Shown: piece by piece, positions 24,885 to 34,027 of the stretch
How the letters are laid out: every line of letters starts with the position of its first letter
Numbering within the stretch: the stretch's first letter is position 1
NCBI GenBank assembly: GCA_028688815.1
Contig: JAQTXJ010000001.1
Coordinates: 84,587 to 139,401 of the forward strand
From: a bacterium
GTDB taxonomy: Bacteria > Hydrothermota > UBA3073 > JACQXS01 > JAQTXJ01
DNA: 54,815 nucleotides
Direction: 5' to 3'
Translations under genes and position numbers: made by a program
Notes under the pieces: generated by a model
The model's database searches: none
What the model was told of the DNA's origin: nothing
The model's input: only the letters and a program-made list of their open reading frames with translations

Positions 24885-25010
24885 ATTCCCGCTTCCGCGG
24901 GAATGTCCAGCAAAGCTGGATAACATCTCCTAAGAGCTACGCCCAAGGAGTTGTAAACAAATTGCGGAAGATAAACTCCCGCGCTACATTGGGCTTGATA
25001 AATCAAGCCC
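24885..25010. repeat. Cluster of three intergenic palindromes
   Basis: ATTCCCGC-TTCC-GCGGGAAT (24885-24904), TCCAGC-AAA-GCTGGA (24906-24920) and GGGCTTGAT-AA-ATCAAGCCC (24991-25010), all in the 200-nt gap between the DUF362 gene and the barrel gene. No ORF or terminator T-run was seen. Confidence 0.78.
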
Positions 25011-25025
25011 CTACATAATTACCTA

Positions 25026-26669
25026 TTAGAACTGTCTACTAATACCAATTACAGGTGTTATAGCGCTAAAGAATCCCGGGAAAGTATATCCATTTTCTGC
25101 GGCTGCTTCTTTTAGACCTTTTTTGTCGCCATTTCCATTATCATCCCCGGAGCCATCGCCATACGCATCAGGACCATTTCCATTATCCTTGTTGTCCCCT
25201 CCAAACTGAAACAAATTGGCAAAAAAGCTTGCTATGGTTATAGGATTAGTTCTTAATCCAAAGCTCACAGATGTTTTCTTAATGTTAACCGTCGTTCCTA
25301 CATCAAGAGTTGTAGATATCCCGCCTTTAGGGAAACGGAAAGCATCTCCTGAATCAGAAGTTGCTTCAAGTGCATATACTTTTCCATTTAAGCTAATCCT
25401 CAAGGGAAAGCCTATTCTTGATTCAAAGCCAAGACTTCCCCATCCTCCTCCAATTGGAACGCCGTCCGAAGAAGAAGCAAAAGCAGCCCCAATTGAACTA
25501 CTGAGAGTAATAGGACCAAGCTTAGTATACGAGCCTAAGGTAATGGAAGTTTGCGCAGGTATTCTGTAAGTTTCTTTTATACTATCCGATTGGTTTGTAT
25601 CCGACATCTCTGAAAGTTCAAGGTCTACTGTCCCCGAAACAGTATGAATTGCAGTATCAATAATAATATTACCCGGATTATAAGAAATAGAACTTACTTT
25701 GGGGCTATGATTTACATTCATTGAAGCAGAACTACCATCTATTTTCAAAACTGTTGCCGGGATTACAGCAACCGATGCCCCTATATTAAAAAATAAGAAC
25801 TTAAATTGCAATCCCGTAATATATGAAAATTCTTTTCCGCTCAAAGAAACCTCTCCGTTTCCACTAAATAAATCCTGATTCAGAGTGCTATTCCCGCTAA
25901 CATCTATAGTCCATTCGCTACTAGTAAATTGTGGTGTACAAGTCAACGTACAGGGAGCACTTATGTTTAAACCTGCATCATACATAAGTTTACCGCTAAT
26001 AGGTCTATACGCTACTCCGAATCCTAATTTCAAGGGACCAAATCCCGTTGCCATTCCTATAAATAAATTACGTTCATAATAACCAAAATTTGCATTTGCA
26101 TCAAGGGTCGCAGTAAAAGAACTATTTAGGTTCCATGTCACAGGAATTTCTATACTATCAGGAATTTCAGATACATTGTCGTGCGTCAAAGTATCCATAA
26201 TAGTATCGCTATAAGGATACGTCATTTTACCATGTGTTCCGTTAACGTTCAATCCCATTCCGAATCCATCCATAAATCCAAGCGCAAATGCGACGCGTCC
26301 TTTTTTCATACCGACACCCATTAAGTTTATTCCCATCGGTGAAGCAAAAGATACCTCAAGAGAAGGAATCCTGATATATTTTTGAACAGTATCTTCATCC
26401 TCTTTCCCCCCCCCTGCCGGTATTACCGGAGCCCATTCAAGTTTGGATGAAGTTCCGATAGCAAAAACTCCTGAAACTTCAGTGCCTTTAATATCCCAAA
26501 GCCCAGCAGGGTTACATAATGCGCCTGTTAAACCAGTGGAAAGCATAGGATTGCTGTATCCCAGACTTACGGAACTTAGCGATGGCGTATTCATCCATAA
26601 CTTACTGCTAAGTCCAACAATATCCGTAGTATCTCCACTTGCCATCAATAAAAACATTAAATATAACAT
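25026..26669 (-). CDS. FadL-like outer-membrane beta-barrel protein
   Basis: 547 residues, beta-rich. The N-terminal part SSVSLGYSNPMLSTGLTGALCNPAGLWDIKGTEVSG resembles the FadL/OmpP1 opening (an Asn-Pro-Ala motif after the plug). VGMKKGRVAFALGFMDGFGMGL, LKLGFGVAYRPISGKLMYDAG and a C-terminal TPVIGISRQF ending in Phe fit a barrel. A low-complexity Gly/Asp/Asn stretch lies near residues 495-525. The hydrophobic N-terminus is short (MLYLMFLLMASG), but the ribosome binding site (AGGGGG) supports this start. It would transport a hydrophobic or other ligand across the outer membrane; the substrate is unknown. Confidence 0.68.
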   Translation of the reverse strand: MLYLMFLLMASGDTTDIVGLSSKLWMNTPSLSSVSLGYSNPMLSTGLTGALCNPAGLWDIKGTEVSGVFAIGTSSKLEWAPVIPAGGGKEDEDTVQKYIRIPSLEVSFASPMGINLMGVGMKKGRVAFALGFMDGFGMGLNVNGTHGKMTYPYSDTIMDTLTHDNVSEIPDSIEIPVTWNLNSSFTATLDANANFGYYERNLFIGMATGFGPLKLGFGVAYRPISGKLMYDAGLNISAPCTLTCTPQFTSSEWTIDVSGNSTLNQDLFSGNGEVSLSGKEFSYITGLQFKFLFFNIGASVAVIPATVLKIDGSSASMNVNHSPKVSSISYNPGNIIIDTAIHTVSGTVDLELSEMSDTNQSDSIKETYRIPAQTSITLGSYTKLGPITLSSSIGAAFASSSDGVPIGGGWGSLGFESRIGFPLRISLNGKVYALEATSDSGDAFRFPKGGISTTLDVGTTVNIKKTSVSFGLRTNPITIASFFANLFQFGGDNKDNGNGPDAYGDGSGDDNGNGDKKGLKEAAAENGYTFPGFFSAITPVIGISRQF

Positions 26670-26748
26670 CTGTCCCCCTATTTTTCTACTCTATAAGTCA
26701 GACAAGAATGTCCGACCTACTACTACAACCAACACACTCAAAATATAT

Positions 26749-28131
26749 TTAATTTTTACTTGTTACACTCATTTCCTTAAAATAGAAAGCCGGTATATGC
26801 ATACTTCCGTAAACTTCTTCCGTAGAATTCTCTAAACCTATAATATTATTAAAAGCTTCGTATACGTTACCGGAAAGCATTGTATCCTTAACTCTTCCCA
26901 CAATTTCTCCATTTTCAACTTTGTATCCTAATCCGACATTAAACGAAAAATCGCCGGCTAACATATTACTCTGTCCGCCGCCAATTGTATCATACAGAAT
27001 CAATCCCTCTTTCATATCTTTTATCATATTTTGCAAATCCCATGTCCCGGGAGCAATAACAATATTCGTTTGGGAAGGTGACGGCAAACTATTATATCCA
27101 CGACTGGCATTACCCGTAGGAGCAACATTTAAAATTCCTGCTGTTTGCAAATCAAATAAAAAGGTTTTTAATACACCTTTTTCCACTATATGTTTAGCGG
27201 TAATAGGCATTCCTTCATCATCAAAAGGCGCGCTGCTGGTACAAAAGTCCAAGGTGCCGTCATCAGTTATCGAAAGCTTTTCGTCAAGTATTTTTTCATT
27301 CAACTTACTTGTGATGGGAGAAGTTTTTTTCTGAATCTGTTTCCCGTTTACTCCTATCATTATAGAAGATATCAAAGTAGGAATTGCTCTTGGCATAAAT
27401 ATAACATTCATTTTTTTTGTAGGCATAGTTGCCACTTTACGAGCAAGCTCAACTCTTTTGATTATATTATCCGCAAACTTTTTCGTCGATGCCTTCAACT
27501 TACAGCTACTTTCCGTTTCCCACACATCTAAAAAACTATTATCTATAATAATAAGTCCTGATATTCCGTAGGAAAAACCTGTTTGAGAATAACTGTCATC
27601 AAGCCCGGAAGAATTTAGAATTCTTACTGTAGAAACAACTTTTGATAAACCTGCATCACACTTAATTTCACTATTACGTTGTTTTATCAGTTCTATACCC
27701 TCTTTTACCATATCCACACCCGAAGATATTTTAAATTTTATCACTTCTTCGCTAACGGTTTTAACTTTTTTTGGACTTTTCTTATTTGGGAAAGCAAGTT
27801 TTGCCTGTTGCCCGAACTTAGAACTCGCTATGGCATTATCAAGAGTTTTTTCATAATCTACAGGGTTCGTACAGGAAGCAAACCCGATTTTACCATCTTT
27901 TATTATTCGCAATCCCAATCCCTGAATATTTTTTTCGTCCATCAAATGTAACTTATCAAACTTGAAATCCACCTGTTCGGTTTTCATTTCCGTGGAGAAG
28001 ATTTCTGCCGCATCAGTAACTTTTGCAGCCTTTTCCAACAACTTTTCTATCGTCCAACTTCCTCGGGATATACTTTCTCCTGTTGATACGGAGGTTTTAG
28101 ATTTTAGATTTTTGATTTTTGATTTTTCCAT
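26749..28131 (-). CDS. pmbA: TldE/PmbA family protein
   Basis: 460 residues. TldE-type signatures include EKTLDNAIASSKFGQQA in the N-terminal half, then SSGLDDSYSQTGFSYGISG, SPITSKLNEKILDEKLSITDDGTLDFCTSSAPFDDEGMP and NASRGYNSLPSPSQTNIVIAPG with a C-terminal GDFSFNVGLGYKVENGEIVG. It lacks the HExxxH motif, as expected for the non-catalytic partner of TldD. It starts at the TldD stop (TAATG overlap). Residues 3-13 (KSKIKNLKSKT) are encoded by an AT-rich short direct repeat, so the N-terminal extension may be recent. Confidence 0.9.
   Translation of the reverse strand: MEKSKIKNLKSKTSVSTGESISRGSWTIEKLLEKAAKVTDAAEIFSTEMKTEQVDFKFDKLHLMDEKNIQGLGLRIIKDGKIGFASCTNPVDYEKTLDNAIASSKFGQQAKLAFPNKKSPKKVKTVSEEVIKFKISSGVDMVKEGIELIKQRNSEIKCDAGLSKVVSTVRILNSSGLDDSYSQTGFSYGISGLIIIDNSFLDVWETESSCKLKASTKKFADNIIKRVELARKVATMPTKKMNVIFMPRAIPTLISSIMIGVNGKQIQKKTSPITSKLNEKILDEKLSITDDGTLDFCTSSAPFDDEGMPITAKHIVEKGVLKTFLFDLQTAGILNVAPTGNASRGYNSLPSPSQTNIVIAPGTWDLQNMIKDMKEGLILYDTIGGGQSNMLAGDFSFNVGLGYKVENGEIVGRVKDTMLSGNVYEAFNNIIGLENSTEEVYGSMHIPAFYFKEMSVTSKN
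28095..28127. repeat. Short direct repeats GATTTTTGATTTTT at the pmbA N-terminus
   Basis: On the plus strand TTTTAGATTTTAGATTTTTG is followed by further GATTTTT units. Translated on the minus strand they give the KIKNLKSK stretch. Confidence 0.55.
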
Positions 28132-29492
28132 TATTTACCTCCTATGACAACATTTTTAATTCTTATATGCGGGCTTCCCATAGAGACCGGTAAAGGCCCC
28201 TGACCATCTTTCCCGCATCCGCCAAGAGAACCAAACACTTTCATATCGTTTCCAATTGCATCTATATCCTGTAATGTTTTAAATATATTTCCCGAAAGCA
28301 TGACATCTCTTACCATTGGACCTATTTTTCCATTTTTAATCAAATAAGCTTTTGCCGCGGAGAAAGTAAACATCTCGAGTTGGGTCATTCCGCCTAACGA
28401 TTCTTTTGCATAAATTCCATTATCTATTTCGCTTATCATTTCTTCAAAAGTTTTGTCTCGTGGTTCTATGCAGGTACAGGACATTCTTACAATCGGTTTG
28501 AATCTATATGTAATTGCTCGGGCATTTCCCGTAACCGGTTCGTTTAATTTCCCTGCCGTTTCAACAGAATGAAGTCTTCCTGATAATATACCATCTTTTA
28601 TTAAATAAGTTTTTTGAGAAGGTGTTCCTTCGTCATCATATTTATAAGAACCTTGTTGACCCGGAAAACTACCGTCATCTATTATAGATAATTCATCTCT
28701 TCCGAATCTTTTCCCAAGTTTCATAACTTCCATTAACTGAGGATTCCCGTACGCATGATCGGCTTCGGACAAATGCCCGAAAGCTTCATGACAGAAGACT
28801 CCGGCAAGGTGCGGATCCGCAACTACGGTGTAAACCCCGGCATTTACTTTTTCTGCTTTTAATAAATCACATGCTTCTTTGGTTATTCTTTCTGCATCTT
28901 TTTCAAGACCAAGAACGGTATCATAACCTATTGTTTTGCTAACGGAATGAGAAGCGCTTTGCACGTTTGTTCCGTCTTTCGCAAGCGCTCCAAGTAATAT
29001 TCCACAATAAAGTTGTTCTTCTTTAATATCGGAACCAAGGGTATTAACAAAAGTTCGATTGGAATAAGTATCGCGATAAACAACGCTTGTAGACTGAATT
29101 AAAGGAGACGACATAATAATGGAATTATAATTTCTTGCTAAAATTTCTTTTTCTTCCAATGGAACATTGCGAGGGTCGTTTTTTAGTTTCAGGGAGATAT
29201 CATCCTTAACTTTAGGGGTGAAATTTAATTTTCCCTCTCCCGATGATGTCAATTTAGCATGATTACAGGCAGATTTAACATACTCATCAAGATTGACAAG
29301 TTTGTTAAACGACACAAAACCCCATCCGCCTTTATGGTAAGCGCGGACATTCCCGCCGTATTCTTTGCGGGTACCTATAGACTCAAGCTCTTTACCACGA
29401 TAAAACACTTCTGTAACTTCACGTTCTTCCAAATGTATTTCGGCATAATCAACATCTGCATTACTAAGCGCCTTCTTTAAGACTGCATTCAT
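28131..29492 (-). CDS. tldD: TldD metalloprotease
   Basis: 453 residues from ATG 29492, chosen because AGGAGGG lies 5-7 nt upstream; a longer ORF would begin at 29516. The catalytic HEAFGH (His 235) is present in FCHEAFGHLSEADHAYG. FGRDELSIIDDGSFPGQQGSYKYDDEGTPSQKTYLI and VRDVMLSGNIFKTLQDIDAIGND are family features. TldD-TldE is a heterodimeric zinc protease of the cytoplasm that degrades unstructured peptides and takes part in microcin and toxin-antitoxin processing in other bacteria. It overlaps pmbA by one base. No candidate peptide precursor was seen next to it. Confidence 0.93.
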   Translation of the reverse strand: MNAVLKKALSNADVDYAEIHLEEREVTEVFYRGKELESIGTRKEYGGNVRAYHKGGWGFVSFNKLVNLDEYVKSACNHAKLTSSGEGKLNFTPKVKDDISLKLKNDPRNVPLEEKEILARNYNSIIMSSPLIQSTSVVYRDTYSNRTFVNTLGSDIKEEQLYCGILLGALAKDGTNVQSASHSVSKTIGYDTVLGLEKDAERITKEACDLLKAEKVNAGVYTVVADPHLAGVFCHEAFGHLSEADHAYGNPQLMEVMKLGKRFGRDELSIIDDGSFPGQQGSYKYDDEGTPSQKTYLIKDGILSGRLHSVETAGKLNEPVTGNARAITYRFKPIVRMSCTCIEPRDKTFEEMISEIDNGIYAKESLGGMTQLEMFTFSAAKAYLIKNGKIGPMVRDVMLSGNIFKTLQDIDAIGNDMKVFGSLGGCGKDGQGPLPVSMGSPHIRIKNVVIGGK

Positions 29493-29645
29493 TTGCCCTC
29501 CTATAAAATCTATCACTATAACTTATTTTTATCCTTACAAATGTCAAGATATTAATGAATTCAGCGGTTTTTTAATTATTTCCTGCGGAAGAATGGAACA
29601 TTTGACTGATTCGTACAAACAAAAAATCGAGAAGAAGACTTAGCG

Positions 29646-30875
29646 TTACTGCTTACATTGCAAAGAGATATAGACTTTTAAAATATTTGTAGTTACATAG
29701 GCGATGAGGAGAAGCATTATTGGGACTACTGGGAACAACTGACGCGGGTAGGCGCTTAAAAGCGAACTGCCGAAAAATGTAACTGCGCCGAATATTAAAA
29801 AGTTATACACCTCAAAAGGAATTAATTTGCGGCAGAGAAAAGCAGGGCAAAGGCAGAGCAAAAAGACAATTAATAAAAACATATTCGGGATTGCGTAAAA
29901 ATAAGTAGAGAGTTTTTGCTTCGTGTAACTATAGGGATAAGAGAATAACATACGTCCTACGTTTGCGCTCCAGTTTATCACATATTTTTTAGGGTTTGAT
30001 TTTATATTCTTTATTGCCTGTTTGCGGAATTCAGTATCCTGTTGAAGGGCAGACAGTTTCATAGTTTTACTCAGAAAATCCTTATGACTTTCAAAGCCGG
30101 GTTGAGTAATTGCCCATTCCGTGCCAAACCAGTCGCCAAACTCTTCTTTGTCAAGAGTGGACATCCAGTATAAGGACTGCCCGCCCGAACTCCCCCAGTA
30201 GAAAAACTTGCCTGTCAACGAATGGGTGTAAATTAAATAAGGAATACATATAATAATTGCTGCCGTATATACCGGGGCAGATAACTTTAAAAAACGACGA
30301 CGAAATAAGCTTAATAATAAAGAGGCAAACAGGCATACAACCAGAACCCAACCAAAAAATACTTTTGTCAATGCTAAATATCCTAAATACAGAAAGGAGG
30401 CTAAAAAATTGCTTCTTTTACTGGAGGTGCCTCTTACATAATTGATAAAATGAAACATAAAGCCACAGATTAAAAACACCGAAAAGATTTCCGTGTTCAA
30501 CAGATAGAGGTTGCTGAAGAACGGGAAATACAGTCCGAATAAATAAGCAAAGCACACTGCAAAACGGTTGTTCGTGAAAAACAATAACGTGCGATAAAAA
30601 TAAATTACGGATAAGAATAAAAATAAAACGTTAAACAATTTGGCAAAAATCAAAGGTATGTGGAAACCAAGAAATGGGACGAGAAGAATAGGATATCCGG
30701 GACCGTTCCATAAGTTTATGTCCGAATGCGGAGAATAATAACCATTTAATAAATTGGTGGCAAACATCAGATAACGGTCTTCGTCGCCTTGTCCGCTTGA
30801 GACGGATTTGACAAAGACTAACAGAATATAAAGAAGAAGAAGAGGATAGAATTTAAGAAGCGTTTTGTATGACAT
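29646..30875 (-). CDS. GT-C fold membrane glycosyltransferase (GT39/ArnT-like)
   Basis: 409 residues with about 9-10 hydrophobic helices. The first periplasmic loop has SSGQGDEDRYLMFATNLLNG, where the acidic DED fits the catalytic position of GT-C transferases using polyprenyl-phosphate sugars. NGPGYPILLVPFLG and NRFAVCFAYLFGLYFPFFSNLYLLNTEIFSVFL are typical of the family. It would transfer a sugar from a lipid carrier on the outer face of the cytoplasmic membrane. Its substrate is unknown. There is no clear ribosome binding site, and a copy of the 59-bp duplicated block lies 27 nt upstream of the start. Confidence 0.75.
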   Translation of the reverse strand: MSYKTLLKFYPLLLLYILLVFVKSVSSGQGDEDRYLMFATNLLNGYYSPHSDINLWNGPGYPILLVPFLGFHIPLIFAKLFNVLFLFLSVIYFYRTLLFFTNNRFAVCFAYLFGLYFPFFSNLYLLNTEIFSVFLICGFMFHFINYVRGTSSKRSNFLASFLYLGYLALTKVFFGWVLVVCLFASLLLSLFRRRFLKLSAPVYTAAIIICIPYLIYTHSLTGKFFYWGSSGGQSLYWMSTLDKEEFGDWFGTEWAITQPGFESHKDFLSKTMKLSALQQDTEFRKQAIKNIKSNPKKYVINWSANVGRMLFSYPYSYTKQKLSTYFYAIPNMFLLIVFLLCLCPAFLCRKLIPFEVYNFLIFGAVTFFGSSLLSAYPRQLFPVVPIMLLLIAYVTTNILKVYISLQCKQ

Positions 30876-30901
30876 AATAATACTTTAGAGGATAGAAACC
30901 C

Positions 30902-30960
30902 AAATGTCAAAAAATAAATAAAAGAGAACAAAAATCCTCACCGCAGAGTCGCAGAGAACA
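30902..30960. repeat. 59-bp intergenic repeat, copy 1, ending in CAGAGA repeats
   Basis: Aligned by eye without gaps to 34028-34086; 51 of 59 positions agree. The block ends in CGCAGAG units. Confidence 0.8.
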
Positions 30961-31044
30961 GAAAACCAGAGAGATTTGGACGCAGCCTCCAAACAGAACG
31001 GCGGACAAGCATGAACGCAGATCAACCGCAAACAGGATTAAGAG

Positions 31045-31084
31045 GATAAAAAATGGGTAGGGAATAGGCATGCCTGTTCCCTAC
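31045..31084 (-). terminator. Terminator/palindrome after the propeller gene
   Basis: 14-nt arms (31057-31070 and 31071-31084), with one T-G position, followed on the minus strand by CCCATTTTTTATCC. The sequence is related to the palindrome at 4802. Confidence 0.7.
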
Positions 31085-31092
31085 AATAAAAA

Positions 31093-32550
31093 TTATTTTA
31101 TCAATATTAGTTTCTTTGTTGTTTCGAATGTGTCGGTGGAAAGGGTTAGGAAATAGATACCTGTTTTTAGTTCGTTTGCGTTCAGATTAATATTATACGT
31201 GCCTGCGGGTTTTTGTTCGTTGACTAATGTTTTTACACATTTTCCTGCAATGTCGTAAAGACTCAGAGAGACGTATCGAGGTTGGGAAACCTCTCCCACA
31301 GCATAACTGATAGTTGTTGATTTAGAGAATGGGTTTTGCTCTATTTTTAATTTTGATCCCGCCTTGGCGGGATTTAATTTCTCCTCCACTCCTGTTTCTT
31401 TCCCCAATCTAATCAGATAGACATCGTCAGTACCTGCTCCGTAAGATCCTGTATAACCTGCGATGATATATCCGCCGTCTTCAGTTTGTTGAACTGAATA
31501 ACCACCATCATGGACAGTTCCTCCAATAGTTTTTGTCCAAATAGTATCGCCGAAAAAATCTGTTCTAAGCACATAAACGCCTGATCCATAAGAACCTGTC
31601 AATCCTGCAATAATAAAACCGCTATCTTGAGTCTGTTGAACTGAATAGCCACAATCATCGTAAATTCCACCATAAGTTTTAGTCCATACGGTATTACCAA
31701 AAGAATCTGTCCTAATGATATAGACATTCGAATAATTTGGTATGCCCATCCCGAAAGAATTTGTCCACCCTGCGATGATAAATCCACCGTCTTTGACCTG
31801 TTGAACTGAAGCGCCATATTCATAATCAGTCCCGCCATAAGTTTTTGTCCAGAGAGTGTCACCTGAAGAATTTATCTTAATTAGATACACATCGTCCCCG
31901 CCTGCTCCGAAAGAATTTGTAGAACCTGTAATAATAAAACCGCTATCTTGAGTTTGTTGAACTGACCATGCCAACTCACCACCGGTTCCACCGAAGACTT
32001 TTGTCCAGAGGATATCACCTGAAGAATTTGTCCTAATAAGATAGACATTATACCCGAAAGAGCACGTTCCTCCTACAATAATAAAACCGCTATCAGATGT
32101 CTGTTGAACTGATGATCCCCAATCATCCTCAGTTCCACCGAAAGTTTTTGTCCAGATAGTATCGCCTAAGGAATCTGTTCTAATGAGATAAACATCCCAG
32201 TTGCCTGCCCCGAAAGATTTTGTATAGCCTGTAATAATAAAACCACCATCGTAAGTTTGTTGAGTTGCCCAACCTATATCTAATCCGGTTCCACCAAAAA
32301 CTTTAGTCCAAAGCGTATCGCCTGAGGAATTTGTCCTGATAAGATAGACATTAGGATAATTAGGTGTGCCTACCCCAAAAGAATATGTAAATCCTGTAAT
32401 GACAAAACCACCATCTTTAGTTTGTTGAATGGAACGGCTTTCTTCACAGTTCGTCCCACCATAAGTTCTTGTCCAGAGAGTATCAGGTGCGGATGCGAGT
32501 GTAGTGGTTGCAATTAATATTCCTACGAGCAACGTAAGATATTTTTTCAT
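31093..32550 (-). CDS. Secreted seven-repeat propeller protein with Por-type C-terminal domain
   Basis: 485 residues. A signal peptide (MKKYLTLLVGILIATTTLASA) is followed by seven repeats of about 50-56 residues. Each has the form DTLWTKTYGGT.....SVQQT.DGGFIIAG.T.SFG...DVYLIRT, and seven units suggest a seven-bladed propeller. The linker holds NPAKAGS, encoded by a perfect 18-nt palindrome. The C-terminal 80 residues (IEQNPFSKSTTISYAV, LSLYDIAGKCVKTLV, NELKTGIYFLTL) form a Por/T9SS-type sorting domain. It lies 11 nt downstream of the transglutaminase gene, so the two are probably exported together. Function is unknown. Confidence 0.84.
   Translation of the reverse strand: MKKYLTLLVGILIATTTLASAPDTLWTRTYGGTNCEESRSIQQTKDGGFVITGFTYSFGVGTPNYPNVYLIRTNSSGDTLWTKVFGGTGLDIGWATQQTYDGGFIITGYTKSFGAGNWDVYLIRTDSLGDTIWTKTFGGTEDDWGSSVQQTSDSGFIIVGGTCSFGYNVYLIRTNSSGDILWTKVFGGTGGELAWSVQQTQDSGFIITGSTNSFGAGGDDVYLIKINSSGDTLWTKTYGGTDYEYGASVQQVKDGGFIIAGWTNSFGMGIPNYSNVYIIRTDSFGNTVWTKTYGGIYDDCGYSVQQTQDSGFIIAGLTGSYGSGVYVLRTDFFGDTIWTKTIGGTVHDGGYSVQQTEDGGYIIAGYTGSYGAGTDDVYLIRLGKETGVEEKLNPAKAGSKLKIEQNPFSKSTTISYAVGEVSQPRYVSLSLYDIAGKCVKTLVNEQKPAGTYNINLNANELKTGIYFLTLSTDTFETTKKLILIK
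31356..31373. repeat. Perfect 18-nt palindrome inside a gene
   Basis: ATCCCGCC-TT-GGCGGGAT. In frame it encodes NPAKAGS (residues 393-399) in the linker between the propeller and the sorting domain. Confidence 0.8.
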
Positions 32551-32561
32551 ACCCTATTAGA

Positions 32562-33920
32562 TTATTTATATTCGAGGATTTGGATTTTGATTTTATCCAC
32601 GAGTTCCATAATCTTTGCCTGTTCTTCCAATCCGCCTTCCGCAAGAATAAGATGCGCAGCATCTGCAATCGGCTCATCGAAAGTCGGGTCAACTTCAACC
32701 CATCGTCCAACCCATACTTTATTCCAGGCGTGGTAATAAAATCCGTCCTGCGTATATACGATGCCTACCACAACATCGGCGGGTATTTTGCATGCTCTTG
32801 CAAGCGCCGCAAATAATATGGAATGTTCCCCACAATCGCCTTCCATTGTGTTGAGAACGTCCAGCGCAGATGGAATAGTAACGGTTGGCATGTCTTTGAC
32901 GTTCTCTGATACCCAATGCGTAAGTTTTACGACTTTTTTCCAAGGGGTTTTGGTGAATCCAACAATTTCTTTTGCCTGTTTGATTATTCTTTTATCTTTA
33001 CTTTGAATAAAAGTCGTTGGTTCAAGATATTTATTCACAGAATCGGGTCTTCTGTTGGACAATTCAAAAGGCCCACCGCTTGAAGGGCCTCTGGTTTCAA
33101 TCAATAGTGTGTCACCGAACCATCTCTGCTGTTCGTTTACAACGACCTTAACATTGACAAGCATTTTCAACAAAGAAATATCTCTTGCATTTTTAATTTC
33201 CATATTTACAGGGACTTTATAAAGAGTTAAGATTTCAGGAGATACTTTTCCAATTTTTATTGCTTTTTCTTTTGATTCCTTTTTAACTGTAATGCCCATT
33301 GGTTGACTCTGGGATAGCATCTCTCCTTTTTTGTTTACCCACATAGTAGAGGGAGAGTTTAACATCATAACTTTGACATTCATTGAATCACCTTTTGTTT
33401 CTAATAATTCGCAATCTGCAGTGCTAACTGCCTGTATTGAAGGGTCAAAGACTTGTAGTTTTTGAGAGGTACGGGTAAATTTATTTGCAAGCATCGGGAG
33501 AACTGAAATAGGGAAAATGGGAGAAGTTATTGTTATAGTTTTTGTCTCTATTTTACCGCCGGTATTAATGGAGAGGTTAAAGTTGTTCTGTTGGGTTTCT
33601 CCTCTAATTAACATTTTTTGTGCTTCGGTTTCAAGATTAAAAGTAAAGTTTTTGAGTTCAAAGTTTTTGTTCACTTCGTATTGGGAAATAGATTTTAGGT
33701 TTCTTTTGGTGCCCATCATATCCAGTTCTATGTAAGTTAACTCCGAGATTTTGTAACCATCCGCAACAGGCTGAGTTTCGGTTTGAGTATACCCTACTTT
33801 TTGGTCTTTGAGATACATACCGAACCACTGGGATGTTTCCTCCTGCACCGTAGAAGATGCGAACAAATAGGAACTGCCGAATATGACTCCTGCCGTCATC
33901 AAGCATTTTACAAATTTCAT
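32562..33920 (-). CDS. Secreted transglutaminase-like cysteine peptidase family protein
   Basis: 452 residues from the ATG at 33920, which has GGGAGGT upstream; the ORF could open at 33938. A signal peptide (MKFVKCLMTAGVIFGSSYLFA) is present. The C-terminal transglutaminase core has the triad Cys in EGDCGEHSILFAALARA, His in FYYHAWNKVWVG and Asp in VEVDPTFDEP. The N-terminal 280 residues are beta-rich and not assigned. It might cleave or cross-link peptides in the periplasm. It is closely followed by the seven-repeat propeller gene. The 34028 repeat copy and two palindromes lie upstream. Confidence 0.83.
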   Translation of the reverse strand: MKFVKCLMTAGVIFGSSYLFASSTVQEETSQWFGMYLKDQKVGYTQTETQPVADGYKISELTYIELDMMGTKRNLKSISQYEVNKNFELKNFTFNLETEAQKMLIRGETQQNNFNLSINTGGKIETKTITITSPIFPISVLPMLANKFTRTSQKLQVFDPSIQAVSTADCELLETKGDSMNVKVMMLNSPSTMWVNKKGEMLSQSQPMGITVKKESKEKAIKIGKVSPEILTLYKVPVNMEIKNARDISLLKMLVNVKVVVNEQQRWFGDTLLIETRGPSSGGPFELSNRRPDSVNKYLEPTTFIQSKDKRIIKQAKEIVGFTKTPWKKVVKLTHWVSENVKDMPTVTIPSALDVLNTMEGDCGEHSILFAALARACKIPADVVVGIVYTQDGFYYHAWNKVWVGRWVEVDPTFDEPIADAAHLILAEGGLEEQAKIMELVDKIKIQILEYK

Positions 33921-33941
33921 TTTACCTCCCGGTAACATATT

Positions 33942-33974
33942 TCCAGCAGAGCTGGATAATCCGCCTGAGGCGGA
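33942..33974. repeat. Two adjacent 6-3-6 palindromes
   Basis: TCCAGC-AGA-GCTGGA (33942-33956) and TCCGCC-TGA-GGCGGA (33960-33974), separated by 3 nt, upstream of the transglutaminase gene. Confidence 0.8.
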
Positions 33975-34027
33975 AAGGGTTTCTTTAAATATTAAATATT
34001 ATAAAAGAATATAGAGGAAAGAAAAAG

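Noticed and set aside
28131-29516. Longer TldD start at 29516
   Set aside because: AGGAGGG is positioned for the ATG at 29492, and the extra residues do not resemble the family N-terminus.
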